DNA of 5,310 nucleotides from an uncultured Eubacteriales bacterium (lineage in GTDB: Bacteria; Bacillota; Clostridia; Oscillospirales; CAG-272), in assembly GCA_900544985.1 (NCBI GenBank), contig UQXK01000074.1, forward strand, positions 1 to 5,310, in the 5' to 3' direction. Shown in pieces: positions 1-5,265 of this stretch. Every line of letters begins with the position of its first letter. The first letter of the stretch is position 1. A program made the translations under genes and the position numbers. The notes beneath the pieces are model-generated. The model made no database searches. It saw only the letters and a program-made list of their open reading frames with translations, and was not told the origin of the DNA.

Positions 1-53
1 ATTCACAAGAAAATTAACTATATTATTTTGTCCAACTTTTGGGGTTCACATCA
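1..53. mobile_element. Probable terminal end of an IS3-family insertion sequence (partial, runs off window)
   Basis: Read on the minus strand, positions 53 to 29 begin TGATGTGAACCCC and continue AAAAGTTGGACA. This is the form I associate from memory with terminal inverted repeats of IS3-family (IS150-like) elements in Firmicutes, which often contain CCCCAAAAGTTGGACA. The element would extend leftwards out of the window, with its outer tip near position 53 and its transposase gene outside. The plus-strand frame is open from base 1, but the first residues carry no motif that identifies a transposase. No matching opposite end or target duplication can be seen here. The call rests on resemblance of about 25 bases only. 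Confidence 0.4.
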
Positions 54-75
54 ATCTCTCGGTCTTTTTTCAAAC

Positions 76-330
76 CTAATCATTCTTCTGCGTACTATAC
101 CCTGCCTTTGTTTTTGTAGTTATGTAGGGAGATGGTTCCCTTACAAGAATTTCAGACAAGTCGCAATTAAGTGCCTCACATATAAGGTCGAGATGTTCAA
201 GATTGACACGCTCCGCGAATTCATGATAATATTCATTTATTGTATTAGCTCGTATTCCAGTAGCGCGAGCAAGGTCAGCCTGTGTCCAACGAAGCTCGCC
301 CAGCTTCTTGGATAGTAAAATTCTAATCAT
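76..330 (-). CDS. Small XRE/Cro-CI family helix-turn-helix transcriptional regulator
   Basis: An 84-residue protein made almost entirely of one XRE (lambda Cro/CI-like) DNA-binding domain. The helix-turn-helix spans about residues 16-38 (TQADLARATGIRANTINEYY), followed by the usual helices NLEHLDLICEALNCDLSEIL at 43-62. A short polar tail (63-84) has no recognisable effector or dimerisation domain. The ATG at 330 is supported by AAGGAG eight bases upstream. Proteins of this size and form are typically solitary regulators or antitoxin/immunity-type repressors. Target and partner cannot be read from the sequence, and no toxin-like gene is adjacent in the window. The gene stands alone, away from the nrd genes, and ends 22 bases from the putative insertion-sequence tip. 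A perfect short inverted repeat on its -10 region suggests autoregulation. Confidence 0.85.
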   Translation of the reverse strand: MIRILLSKKLGELRWTQADLARATGIRANTINEYYHEFAERVNLEHLDLICEALNCDLSEILVREPSPYITTKTKAGYSTQKND

Positions 331-347
331 AGCCTAAGCTCCTTTTT

Positions 348-360
348 GTTATATCATAAC
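348..360. promoter_or_regulatory. Inverted repeat over the -10 of the XRE gene (candidate operator/promoter)
   Basis: The bases GTTAT-ATC-ATAAC form a perfect 5-bp inverted repeat with a 3-base centre. On the minus strand it contains TGATATAAC, which reads as an extended -10 (TGn plus TATAAC), 18 bases upstream of the start codon. The -35 region is A-rich and poor. Small XRE repressors commonly bind short palindromes on their own promoter, so autoregulation is inferred, not shown. Confidence 0.4.
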
Positions 361-400
361 AGACTTTTATTTTTTTCACTTGAATTTGTTAGAAAATAAT

Positions 401-428
401 AAAAAACGCTATGGTAACGAAAATAGCG
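401..428 (-). terminator. Rho-independent terminator, minus strand
   Basis: On the minus strand CGCTAT (428-423) pairs with ATAGCG (412-407) around a 10-base loop and is followed directly by six T residues (406-401). It is the second of two terminators downstream of tRNA-Glu and also insulates the XRE gene from upstream transcription. Confidence 0.6.
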
Positions 429-453
429 CAGCAAAATAATCTGATACAATAGA

Positions 454-489
454 AAAAAAGACTACCACTTTTTTGTGATAGTCTTTTTT
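454..489. terminator. Bidirectional terminator hairpin downstream of tRNA-Glu
   Basis: AAAAAAGACTA (454-464) pairs with TAGTCTTTTTT (479-489). The stem extends inward through CAC/GTG (466-468 with 475-477) across one C/A mismatch. The flanking A and T runs allow termination in both directions. On the minus strand it lies 111 bases beyond the tRNA 3' end. No plus-strand gene feeding into it is visible. Confidence 0.65.
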
Positions 490-599
490 GTGATTATTCG
501 CTTTGCAGACTGAACGACAAAGCAAAAGTGGTGCCAAACACGGTAATAGTAACACCATCACATAATGTTTTTCGCCTTGTGTGTTCGTCTTGTCCAATT

Positions 600-674
600 T
601 GGTGACCCGTACGGGAATCGAACCCATGATTCAGCCTTGAGAGGGCTACGTCTTAGCCGCTTGACCAACGGGCC
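600..674 (-). tRNA. tRNA-Glu (anticodon CTC), CCA encoded
   Basis: The minus strand gives a complete cloverleaf. The acceptor GGCCCGT (674-668) pairs with ACGGGTC (610-604) with one G-T pair. The anticodon arm TAGCC/GGCTG carries the loop CTCTCAA with anticodon CTC at 641-639, reading GAG codons. The T arm contains GGTTCGATTCC. The discriminator is A (603), followed by an encoded CCA (602-600). The body is 72 nt plus CCA. Glu tRNAs with a CTC anticodon are less universal than the TTC isoacceptor, which normally also reads GAG by wobble, so this is probably an accessory isoacceptor. It is a single-gene unit with its own promoter and downstream terminators. Confidence 0.95.
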
Positions 675-692
675 ATGTCAAATACGTTTAAT

Positions 693-721
693 ATTATATC
701 ACACTGTTTTAAAAAAAGCAA
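693..721 (-). promoter_or_regulatory. Sigma-A-type promoter of tRNA-Glu
   Basis: On the minus strand TTGCTT (721-716) is followed after exactly 17 bases by a perfect TATAAT (698-693), preceded by TGA, giving an extended -10. Transcription would start near 686, about a dozen bases before the mature tRNA 5' end. Confidence 0.8.
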
Positions 722-740
722 GCTCTTTTTATAATAAATT

Positions 741-770
741 TTGACATTTTTATCGGGAAACGCTTATAAA
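741..770 (+). promoter_or_regulatory. Orphan plus-strand promoter-like sequence
   Basis: A perfect TTGACA (741-746) is followed after 18 bases by TATAAA (765-770), five of six to consensus. The predicted start is near 777. It is divergent from the tRNA promoter, with only 19 bases between the two -35 elements. No open reading frame follows, but a series of hairpins and a terminator do. Confidence 0.5.
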
Positions 771-903
771 AACCGTATCATGGCAAACGCCATGTATTTA
801 AAGAAGCGTCAAATATTGGGGCGCGCGCAAAAAACGCTTCAAGCGGCTTCCCTCTAAAAGCCCTTGAAAATCCGCAAAAAATTTCATAAAATATGATAAT
901 TTT

Positions 904-945
904 TCAGGAAATTCTTTTGCCTGCTTTTCTCAGGGGAAAAGCAGA
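904..945 (+). repeat. Three-arm hairpin repeat, copy 1 (diverged)
   Basis: The plus strand aligns without gaps to the minus strand of the two copies at the right end of the window, with about 33 of 42 positions identical. AGGAAATTCTTTTGCCT (906-922) is completely conserved. Arm A is CAGG (905-908), arm B CCTGC (920-924) and arm C GCAG (941-944). Arm B can pair with C in a long stem (CTGCTTTTC 921-929 with GAAAAGCAG 936-944) or with A in a short one (CAGG with CCTG). Compared with the other copies, all three arms change at the matching position so that both pairings survive. It lies in the nrdG to tRNA intergenic region. Confidence 0.75.
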
Positions 946-977
946 TAGTATAAAACAAAAGATATACGGTATATAAG

Positions 978-1006
978 AAAAAAGCGGGAACGATTCCCGC
1001 CTTTTT
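978..1006. terminator. Bidirectional terminator after nrdG
   Basis: GCGGGAA (984-990) pairs with TTCCCGC (994-1000) around CGA. On the minus strand the stem is followed by six T residues (983-978) and begins 8 bases after the nrdG stop, so it ends the nrdDG transcript. On the plus strand it is followed by CTTTTTC, so it can also stop transcripts approaching from the tRNA side. Confidence 0.9.
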
Positions 1007-1008
1007 CT

Positions 1009-1533
1009 TCAAGGATTTATCAAGGAGATTTCTCCGGTTTCAAGCGTTTTTTTGACATCGATAATTCTCTGGTTTGATGAACCGCGAAAATGAAGAGATA
1101 TGTCTTTTTTCGACTCTACAAATTCCCCGTCGACAAGAATATCGATATACGAAAGCATTTCATCGGTAACCTCACACCGCGCATGGGAAGGTATCTTTCC
1201 CGCAAGCTCTTCAAAGAGATATCCGGAATATACCCATATATTTTTATCCGGATATTCTTCCTTTACCCTTTTCAAAAGTCCTACGATTGTCGCCTGATTT
1301 TCAGGTTCAAAAGGTTCTCCTCCGAGAACGGTAAGTCCCGATATGTAATAAGGAGCAAGAGAGGATACAATATCGTTTTCGGTCTCTTTTGTATACGTTT
1401 TTCCGTATTCAAAGTTCCATGTTTCCGGATTGAAACAACCTTTGCAATGATGACGGCAACCGGAAACAAATAGAGAGGTTCTTACGCCTATGCCGTTTGC
1501 AATATCGTATTTTTTTATCTCCCCGTAATTCAT
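1009..1533 (-). CDS. nrdG: Anaerobic ribonucleoside-triphosphate reductase activating protein (radical SAM)
   Basis: This 174-residue cytoplasmic iron-sulfur enzyme uses S-adenosylmethionine to abstract hydrogen from the conserved glycine of NrdD, producing the glycyl radical needed for deoxynucleotide synthesis without oxygen. The radical-SAM cluster motif CxxxCxxC is C26, C30, C33 (SGCRHHCKGC), followed by the family-typical FNPETW. The SAM-contacting GGEPF is at 71-75, and VYSGY at 101-105 and the DILVDG strand at 131-136 also fit. Length is typical for NrdG. The start ATG lies one base beyond the nrdD TAA. The nearest purine-rich sequence, AGAAAGGG, lies about 17 bases upstream inside the nrdD coding end, so translation probably depends on coupling to nrdD. 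A strong terminator follows the stop. Confidence 0.97.
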   Translation of the reverse strand: MNYGEIKKYDIANGIGVRTSLFVSGCRHHCKGCFNPETWNFEYGKTYTKETENDIVSSLAPYYISGLTVLGGEPFEPENQATIVGLLKRVKEEYPDKNIWVYSGYLFEELAGKIPSHARCEVTDEMLSYIDILVDGEFVESKKDISLHFRGSSNQRIIDVKKTLETGEISLINP

Positions 1534-1534
1534 A

Positions 1535-3712
1535 TTACAGATGCATTACCCTTTCTTTTATTTCTTGTGTACGCCCCTGATTCCAGAACTGCGTACCGAT
1601 ATAACCGCACGTGCGGCGGGCAACATTCATTTTTGACTGATCTCTGCTGTGACAATTCGGGCATTCCCAAACAAGTTTTCCCTCTTCGTCGGAAACTATC
1701 TTTATTTCGCCGTCATATCCGCATTCCTGACAATAGTCGCTCTTTGTATTGAGCTCCGCATACATGATATTTTCATATATGAACTTCATAACGGAAAGAA
1801 CCGCATCGAGATTCCCTTCCATATTCGGGACTTCTATATAAGAGATAGCGCCGCCGGGAGAAAGCGTTTGGAATTTTGCTTCTAGTTCGAGCTTCTTAAA
1901 CGCGTCTATCGGCTCTGTTACATGAACGTGATAGCTGTTTGTTATATAATTTCTGTCTGTAACTCCGGGAACAATGCCGAAGCGTTTTTGCAGGCATTTG
2001 GAGAATTTGTATGTCGTGCTTTCGAGCGGAGTGCCGTAGAGAGAATAATCTATATTCTCTGCCGCTTTCCACTTTGCGGTATATTCGTTGAGTTTGCGCA
2101 TTATCGCAAGACCGAGTTCTTCGCCCTCCGGCTCTGTAAGCTTTTTGCCGATAAGAGAATAAACACATTCCCAAAGTCCGGCATATCCGAGAGAAAGCGT
2201 GGAATAACCGCCGTGGAGATATTTGTCTATCGTCTCGCCCTTGTTAAGTCTCAAAAGCGCACCGTACTGCCAGAGTATCGGCGCCGCGTCGGAAAGCGTG
2301 CCCGTAAGTCTTTCGTGACGGCATTGGAGCGCTTTGTGGCAAAGCTCCATTCTCTCGTCGAAGACTTCCCAGAATTTATCAATATCCTTATGAGCCGAAA
2401 GACCTATATCTACAAGATTTACGGTAACAACGCCCTGATTGAAACGTCCGTAATATTTGGGCTTTCCGTCCTCATCGACATAAGGAGTGAGAAAGCTGCG
2501 GCAGCCCATACAGGTATAGCAGTGTCCGTCCCCGTTTTTGTCTATCTTGTTTTTGAGCATTACTTTTTCGGAAATGTAATCCGGAACCATGCGCTTTGCG
2601 GTACATTTTGCGGCAAGCTTGGTAAGGTAGTAATATTCGCTGTCCTCTTTTATATTGTCCTCTTCAAGAACGTATATAAGCTTCGGGAAAGCGGGAGTTA
2701 TCCAGACGCCGTCCTCGTTTTTGACGCCCTGATATCTCTGACGGAGCGTTTCCTCTATTATAAGTGCAAGGTCGTGTTTTTCCTGCTCGTTCTTCGCTTC
2801 GCCGAGATACATAAATACGGTGACAAAAGGAGCTTGTCCGTTTGTTGTCATAAGAGTAACTACCTGATACTGTATTGTTTGAACTCCGCGGCGTATTTCT
2901 TCGAGAAGTCTTTCCTCTACAACTTTTGAAACCTTCTCCTCGTCGGCTTCAAATCCGAGTTCCGCTATTTCGTTCAAAACATTTTTTCTTATCTTCTCGC
3001 GGGATATCTGAACAAACGGAGCAAGATGCGTAAGACTTATGCTCTGACCGCCGTACTGGGAGCTTGCAACCTGCGCTATTATCTGTGTTGCGATATTGCA
3101 GGCAGTGGAAAAGCTGTGCGGCTTTTCTATCTTCGTTCCGCTTATGACAGTGCCGTTTTGGAGCATATCTTCAAGATTGACAAGGTCGCAGTTATGCATA
3201 TGCTGCGCAAAGTAATCCGAATCGTGGAAATGTATAAGCCCCTCTCTGTGAGCTTTCACTATATCTTCGGGAAGAAGAACACGTTCCGTTATATCGCGGC
3301 TTACTTCGCCCGCCATATAGTCACGCTGAACGCTGTTGACGGTAGGATTTTTGTTGGAATTTTCCTGTTTTACTTCCTCGTTGTTACATTCGATAAGAGA
3401 AAGTATCTTGTCGTCCGTCGTATTTGATTTACGCGCAAGAGAACGCGTGTAACGGTATTTTATATAGTTTCTGGCAACATTGAAAGCGCCGTGTCTCATT
3501 ATGCCGTTCTCTACCATATCTTGTATCTCTTCAACGCCGAGCGCACGTGCCATATTCTTTCCTGTATAACTTACGCGGGCTTCAATCTCGCTTATATCAT
3601 ATTCGGAAAGACGCTCGTTTTCGGGAACCGTCATATTCGCTTTGGATATGGCTATCTTTATTTTTTCGCCGTCATATGACGCCTGAGAACCGTTTCTCTT
3701 TATGATATTCAT
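1535..3712 (-). CDS. nrdD: Anaerobic (class III) ribonucleoside-triphosphate reductase, catalytic subunit
   Basis: NrdD reduces ribonucleoside triphosphates to deoxyribonucleoside triphosphates in the cytoplasm under anaerobic conditions, using a glycyl radical made by NrdG. The 725-residue protein has an N-terminal ATP-cone (about 1-95, starting MNIIKRNG), the allosteric site that senses ATP/dATP. The glycyl-radical barrel follows, with the conserved HMHNCDLVN cysteine at 175, STACNIATQ near 202-210, and the YTCMGCRS cysteine cluster at 401/404. Near the C-terminus is a zinc site of two cysteine pairs, CQEC (661/664) and CPNC (684/687). The radical loop RTCGYIG has its glycine at 703. The frame also opens at an in-frame GTG at 3727, but that GTGAGG is better read as the ribosome binding site, nine bases before the ATG at 3712. 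That ATG gives the usual MNxIKRxG start. It is first gene of the nrdDG operon, and the upstream DNA has NrdR-box-like operators. Confidence 0.97.
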   Translation of the reverse strand: MNIIKRNGSQASYDGEKIKIAISKANMTVPENERLSEYDISEIEARVSYTGKNMARALGVEEIQDMVENGIMRHGAFNVARNYIKYRYTRSLARKSNTTDDKILSLIECNNEEVKQENSNKNPTVNSVQRDYMAGEVSRDITERVLLPEDIVKAHREGLIHFHDSDYFAQHMHNCDLVNLEDMLQNGTVISGTKIEKPHSFSTACNIATQIIAQVASSQYGGQSISLTHLAPFVQISREKIRKNVLNEIAELGFEADEEKVSKVVEERLLEEIRRGVQTIQYQVVTLMTTNGQAPFVTVFMYLGEAKNEQEKHDLALIIEETLRQRYQGVKNEDGVWITPAFPKLIYVLEEDNIKEDSEYYYLTKLAAKCTAKRMVPDYISEKVMLKNKIDKNGDGHCYTCMGCRSFLTPYVDEDGKPKYYGRFNQGVVTVNLVDIGLSAHKDIDKFWEVFDERMELCHKALQCRHERLTGTLSDAAPILWQYGALLRLNKGETIDKYLHGGYSTLSLGYAGLWECVYSLIGKKLTEPEGEELGLAIMRKLNEYTAKWKAAENIDYSLYGTPLESTTYKFSKCLQKRFGIVPGVTDRNYITNSYHVHVTEPIDAFKKLELEAKFQTLSPGGAISYIEVPNMEGNLDAVLSVMKFIYENIMYAELNTKSDYCQECGYDGEIKIVSDEEGKLVWECPNCHSRDQSKMNVARRTCGYIGTQFWNQGRTQEIKERVMHL

Positions 3713-3763
3713 AAACTTCGACCTCACATATGTAAATTTTGTAATTATTTCGAGTGCGTATTT

Positions 3764-3792
3764 ATAATATCACAAAATACAGTAAATGTCCA
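3764..3792 (-). promoter_or_regulatory. Proximal promoter of nrdDG
   Basis: On the minus strand TGGACA (3792-3787) is separated by 17 bases from TATTAT (3769-3764), preceded by TGA as an extended -10. It lies about 50 bases upstream of the nrdD ATG, giving a leader of roughly 45 bases. An NrdR-box-like match (3770-3785) fills the spacer. Confidence 0.65.
3770..3785. promoter_or_regulatory. NrdR-box-like site 1 (weak), in proximal promoter spacer
   Basis: TCACAAAATACAGTAA matches 11 of 16 positions of the NrdR consensus as I know it (ACACWATATATWGTGT). Alone it would be too weak to call. It gains weight from lying between -35 and -10 of nrdDG and starting 30 bases from the better box at 3800. 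Confidence 0.4.
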
Positions 3793-3799
3793 TAAGAAA

Positions 3800-3815
3800 A
3801 AACTATATATGGTAT
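3800..3815. promoter_or_regulatory. NrdR box 2 (good match), just upstream of proximal -35
   Basis: AAACTATATATGGTAT matches 13 of 16 positions of the NrdR consensus, including the whole ACTATATAT core. It shares AAAAACTATATAT (3798-3810) with the near-perfect distal box. NrdR is the ATP-cone repressor that shuts ribonucleotide reductase operons when dATP is plentiful, and it normally binds boxes in pairs about three helical turns apart. Confidence 0.6.
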
Positions 3816-3830
3816 TTTTGTTAAAACTCA

Positions 3831-3846
3831 ACACAAAATATGCCGA
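3831..3846. promoter_or_regulatory. NrdR-box-like site 3 (weak), 31 bases from box 2
   Basis: ACACAAAATATGCCGA matches 11 of 16 consensus positions, with a perfect ACAC half and a degenerate second half. Its 31-base offset from box 2 is the centre-to-centre distance I recall as typical for NrdR box pairs. Confidence 0.45.
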
Positions 3847-4098
3847 TTTTTCATTCATTTTAATACTCATAAAAATAACTATAAAAATGTAGAAAAACGT
3901 AAAAATCAAGCAAACAAGCGCCCGGTACGGCTTTTTAAAAAAGTCAATATGTTTTCGCAAAAAATAAAATTTTAATTTTCTTTAATCTTTCATGATTTTT
4001 GTTATATCAAAAAGATACTTTATTAAAAAGCGCTTCCGTCACTTTGTCCATATATGCTTTTCGATATAAAATCACTGCACCGGATATGCAAATATCAA

Positions 4099-4114
4099 AA
4101 ACTATATATTGTGT
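4099..4114. promoter_or_regulatory. Near-perfect NrdR box over the distal promoter -10
   Basis: AAACTATATATTGTGT matches 15 of 16 positions of the NrdR consensus, the best match in the window. It is 385 bases from the nrdD start codon. A partner site 31 bases away (4130-4145) is only about 9 of 16 and is not called. Confidence 0.6.
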
Positions 4115-4128
4115 CCCGCAAATTTCAA
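4101..4128 (-). promoter_or_regulatory. Candidate distal promoter for nrdDG
   Basis: On the minus strand TTGAAA (4128-4123) is followed after 16 bases by TATAGT (4106-4101). Each hexamer is five of six to consensus. The -10 lies inside a near-perfect NrdR box, as expected for a repressed promoter. Transcription from here would give nrdDG a leader of about 380 bases, with no other gene between. The 16-base spacer and long leader lower certainty. Confidence 0.4.
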
Positions 4129-4217
4129 AAAGTTATAGATTTTTACCCTTTCAAGCCTTCATAGCCCCCAAAAAAGCACAAAAACATTCCGATCGGTTGT
4201 GTGATTTTTCACACGGC

Positions 4218-4263
4218 AAAAAACAAAAAATATGCCCCCGCCGCAAACGGCGAAGGACATATT
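4218..4263 (-). terminator. Terminator of the carboxypeptidase gene
   Basis: On the minus strand AATATG (4263-4258) pairs with CATATT (4234-4229), and the inner CGCCG (4252-4248) with CGGCG (4243-4239), around a TTTG loop with imperfect pairing between. Two six-T runs follow (4230-4225 and 4223-4218). It begins 17 bases beyond the stop codon. Confidence 0.8.
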
Positions 4264-4280
4264 TCTAATATCCGAAAGAT

Positions 4281-5159
4281 TTATTTTCCCCATATATAAT
4301 ATCCGTCGGCGTTGTCCGAGGAAACTACGACATAATCGACGTCAGACGGAAAGTAAAGCTCCCCGTCATTATCATTCTGGTGTGATATAACGTATCCCTT
4401 ATAAGAATAAAATTTGCCGTACTCGTATAGATCCGAATAATCCTCCAAGACTATTTTAGAACGGTATATTATTTCCGCATGGGGGTCTCCCACATATCTT
4501 ATATGCCACGGTTCGTACGTAACGCCTGTTTTATCCTCTCCCCAATACGGGTAGCGAACGATAAATCCGTATTCGTGCGCATGAGTTGCTATCCACTTTC
4601 CCGCTTTTGACATTATAAAACGGCGGGAAGCATAATCCTTCGTTCTTATATCGACGGCAAGACCGCACTGGTGCTCGCTTGCGCCCGGTTTTACCGCAAA
4701 TTCATTTACCGCGTATATCGCTTCCTGTTCGTCATACGAACGGTAACTGCTCGTTATATAAAGCTCCTCGCCCGTCTCTTCACGGCACGCGGCAAACAAC
4801 TTTTGCAAATTTTCATAGGCGACCTCTGTAACATAATGACCGTCTCCCACATCTACAAGATGAAGCTCCTCTTCTGGGTCGAGCGTATATTCGGAATTCA
4901 CAAGCCACATAGAGGAAGTATAAATCACTTCTCCGTCATCATTTGCCGTGACATACACTACCCTTGTATGATCGTCATCGCCCTTATACTCGACGACAAT
5001 ATCTTTCTCTGCTTTTCTCAGGCTGTCTTTTATTCCATAGATTATATAATATCTGTGTCTGAAAAGAAGAAAGACAAACGCCGCGGCAAGCACCAAAAGA
5101 AGCGCAACAATCGCCGCGATGATTTTCTTGCGCGAAAATTTAGATGATGTTTTTTCCAT
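4281..5159 (-). CDS. Membrane-anchored D-alanyl-D-alanine carboxypeptidase family protein (VanY-like, peptidase M15B)
   Basis: A 292-residue zinc peptidase expected to trim peptidoglycan stem peptides outside the membrane. A single N-terminal anchor (about 13-33, IIAAIVALLLVLAAAFVFLLF) follows a basic start (RKK), so the catalytic part faces outward. The M15B signature is complete: SSYRSYDEQ (137-145), SEHQCGLAVD (161-170) giving zinc ligands H163 and D170, and EPWHIRYV (216-223) with catalytic E216 and third ligand H219. A C-terminal extension (about 245-292), rich in Tyr, Asp and Asn, follows the catalytic domain; I do not recognise it as a separate domain. The frame continues 14 codons upstream into a repeat, but the ATG at 5159 is preferred because AGGAGG lies five bases before it. 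Cleavage specificity (D,D or L,D) cannot be read, and nothing nearby points to glycopeptide resistance. It is monocistronic, with its own terminator. Confidence 0.9.
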   Translation of the reverse strand: MEKTSSKFSRKKIIAAIVALLLVLAAAFVFLLFRHRYYIIYGIKDSLRKAEKDIVVEYKGDDDHTRVVYVTANDDGEVIYTSSMWLVNSEYTLDPEEELHLVDVGDGHYVTEVAYENLQKLFAACREETGEELYITSSYRSYDEQEAIYAVNEFAVKPGASEHQCGLAVDIRTKDYASRRFIMSKAGKWIATHAHEYGFIVRYPYWGEDKTGVTYEPWHIRYVGDPHAEIIYRSKIVLEDYSDLYEYGKFYSYKGYVISHQNDNDGELYFPSDVDYVVVSSDNADGYYIWGK

Positions 5160-5164
5160 TTCTA

Positions 5165-5170
5165 CCTCCT
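5165..5170 (-). promoter_or_regulatory. Ribosome binding site of the carboxypeptidase gene
   Basis: A perfect AGGAGG five bases upstream of the ATG at 5159. It sets the start in preference to the in-frame upstream ATG at 5201, which lies inside the repeat. It directly abuts repeat copy 2, whose 26-base palindrome ends two bases away. Confidence 0.85.
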
Positions 5171-5214
5171 CTCCTACTTTTCTTATAAGAAAAGTAGGCA
5201 AAAGAATTTCCTAC
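5170..5214 (-). repeat. Three-arm hairpin repeat, copy 2
   Basis: Identical over 45 bases to copy 3. Read on the minus strand it has GTAGG (arm A, 5214-5210), an 11-base linker, then a perfect 26-base palindrome (5198-5173). The palindrome begins CCTACTTTTCTTA (arm B) and ends in GTAGG (arm C). Arm B can pair with C to form the palindrome hairpin, or with A across the linker. It forms the 5' untranslated region of the carboxypeptidase gene and touches its ribosome binding site. Confidence 0.85.
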
Positions 5215-5265
5215 CGACCGCACCAATTTATTTTGGTAAAAGCTTTTGAGATTCCAAAGGACTTT
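5215..5265. repeat. Spacer between repeat copies 2 and 3, itself self-complementary
   Basis: This 51-base spacer contains ACCAA (5222-5226) able to pair with TTGGT (5233-5237). TTTGG (5232-5236) can alternatively pair with CCAAA (5254-5258). The palindrome AAAAGCTTTT is at 5238-5247. It repeats the logic of one arm with two possible partners. No coding potential or clear promoter is visible. Confidence 0.4.

Larger units (their letters stand above)
361..599. other. Intergenic region without a convincing gene
   Basis: Apart from the two terminator hairpins, this stretch holds a 6-bp stem, GCTTTG (500-505) with CAAAGC (518-523), and AAAAGTGGT (524-532). The latter is the exact complement of ACCACTTTT (464-472) inside the first terminator. 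A minus-strand reading frame runs from inside tRNA-Glu to 409, but it passes through both terminators and is treated as non-coding. A 49-residue hydrophobic-start peptide could begin at the ATG at 558 (MVLLLPCLAPLLLC), but it has no well-placed ribosome binding site. Confidence 0.5.
777..1006 (+). ncRNA. Candidate structured small RNA (unrecognised family)
   Basis: From the predicted start near 777 the plus strand opens with a hairpin, CATGGC (779-784) with GCCATG (789-794) around loop AAAC. Then come GAAGCGT (803-809) with ACGCTTC (834-840), GGCTT (845-849) with AAGCC (858-862), the three-arm repeat at 904-945, and an intrinsic terminator at 984-1006. A strong -35, a good -10, a 5' hairpin and a terminator with T-run make a transcript of about 230 nt plausible. 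I recognise no known RNA family. The alternative is ordinary intergenic DNA with chance hairpins, since nrdG on the other strand needs the same terminator anyway. Confidence 0.3.
3728..4280. other. Long regulatory intergenic region upstream of nrdD
   Basis: About 550 bases without a supported gene. It holds the two nrdDG promoter-like sequences, the NrdR-type boxes, and the terminator of the neighbouring carboxypeptidase gene. There is also an extra hairpin, GTGTGA (4199-4204) with TCACAC (4209-4214). Between 3850 and 4090 the DNA is strongly AT-rich and I see no clear RNA family. A 71-codon minus-strand frame (3745-3960) starts at TTG without a ribosome binding site and overlaps the nrdD promoter, so it is not called as a gene. 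Confidence 0.6.

Noticed and set aside
409..627. 72-codon minus-strand frame, including an inner hydrophobic peptide from the ATG at 558 that looks like a type I toxin
   Set aside because: It begins inside tRNA-Glu, reads through one terminator hairpin and stops inside the second, and the inner ATG has no well-spaced ribosome binding site. A transcript ending at the first terminator would lack the stop codon.
29..674. Integrative element attachment site at tRNA-Glu, with the left end of the window as the element
   Set aside because: No second copy of the tRNA 3' end (GGGTTCGATTCCCG) occurs in the window. The shared TTGTCCAA near 29-36 and 590-597 is too short to be an attachment core, and no integrase is visible.
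1922..2929. 335-codon plus-strand frame antisense to nrdD
   Set aside because: It lies wholly within nrdD, whose frame carries all the expected class III reductase motifs. The antisense translation is Cys/Phe/Arg-rich with no recognisable domain.
3745..3960. 71-codon minus-strand frame with a hydrophobic stretch just upstream of nrdD
   Set aside because: TTG start without a ribosome binding site, composition explained by AT-rich DNA, and its 3' end covers the nrdD promoter and NrdR-type boxes.
3850..4090. Riboswitch (for example cobalamin) in the long nrdD leader
   Set aside because: No recognisable conserved riboswitch core or terminator/anti-terminator pair was seen in this AT-rich stretch, and class III reductase does not need cobalamin.
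3999..4268. 89-codon plus-strand frame
   Set aside because: It runs across the carboxypeptidase terminator and the distal NrdR box, has no ribosome binding site, and has a low-complexity Lys/Arg-rich end encoded by the hairpin.
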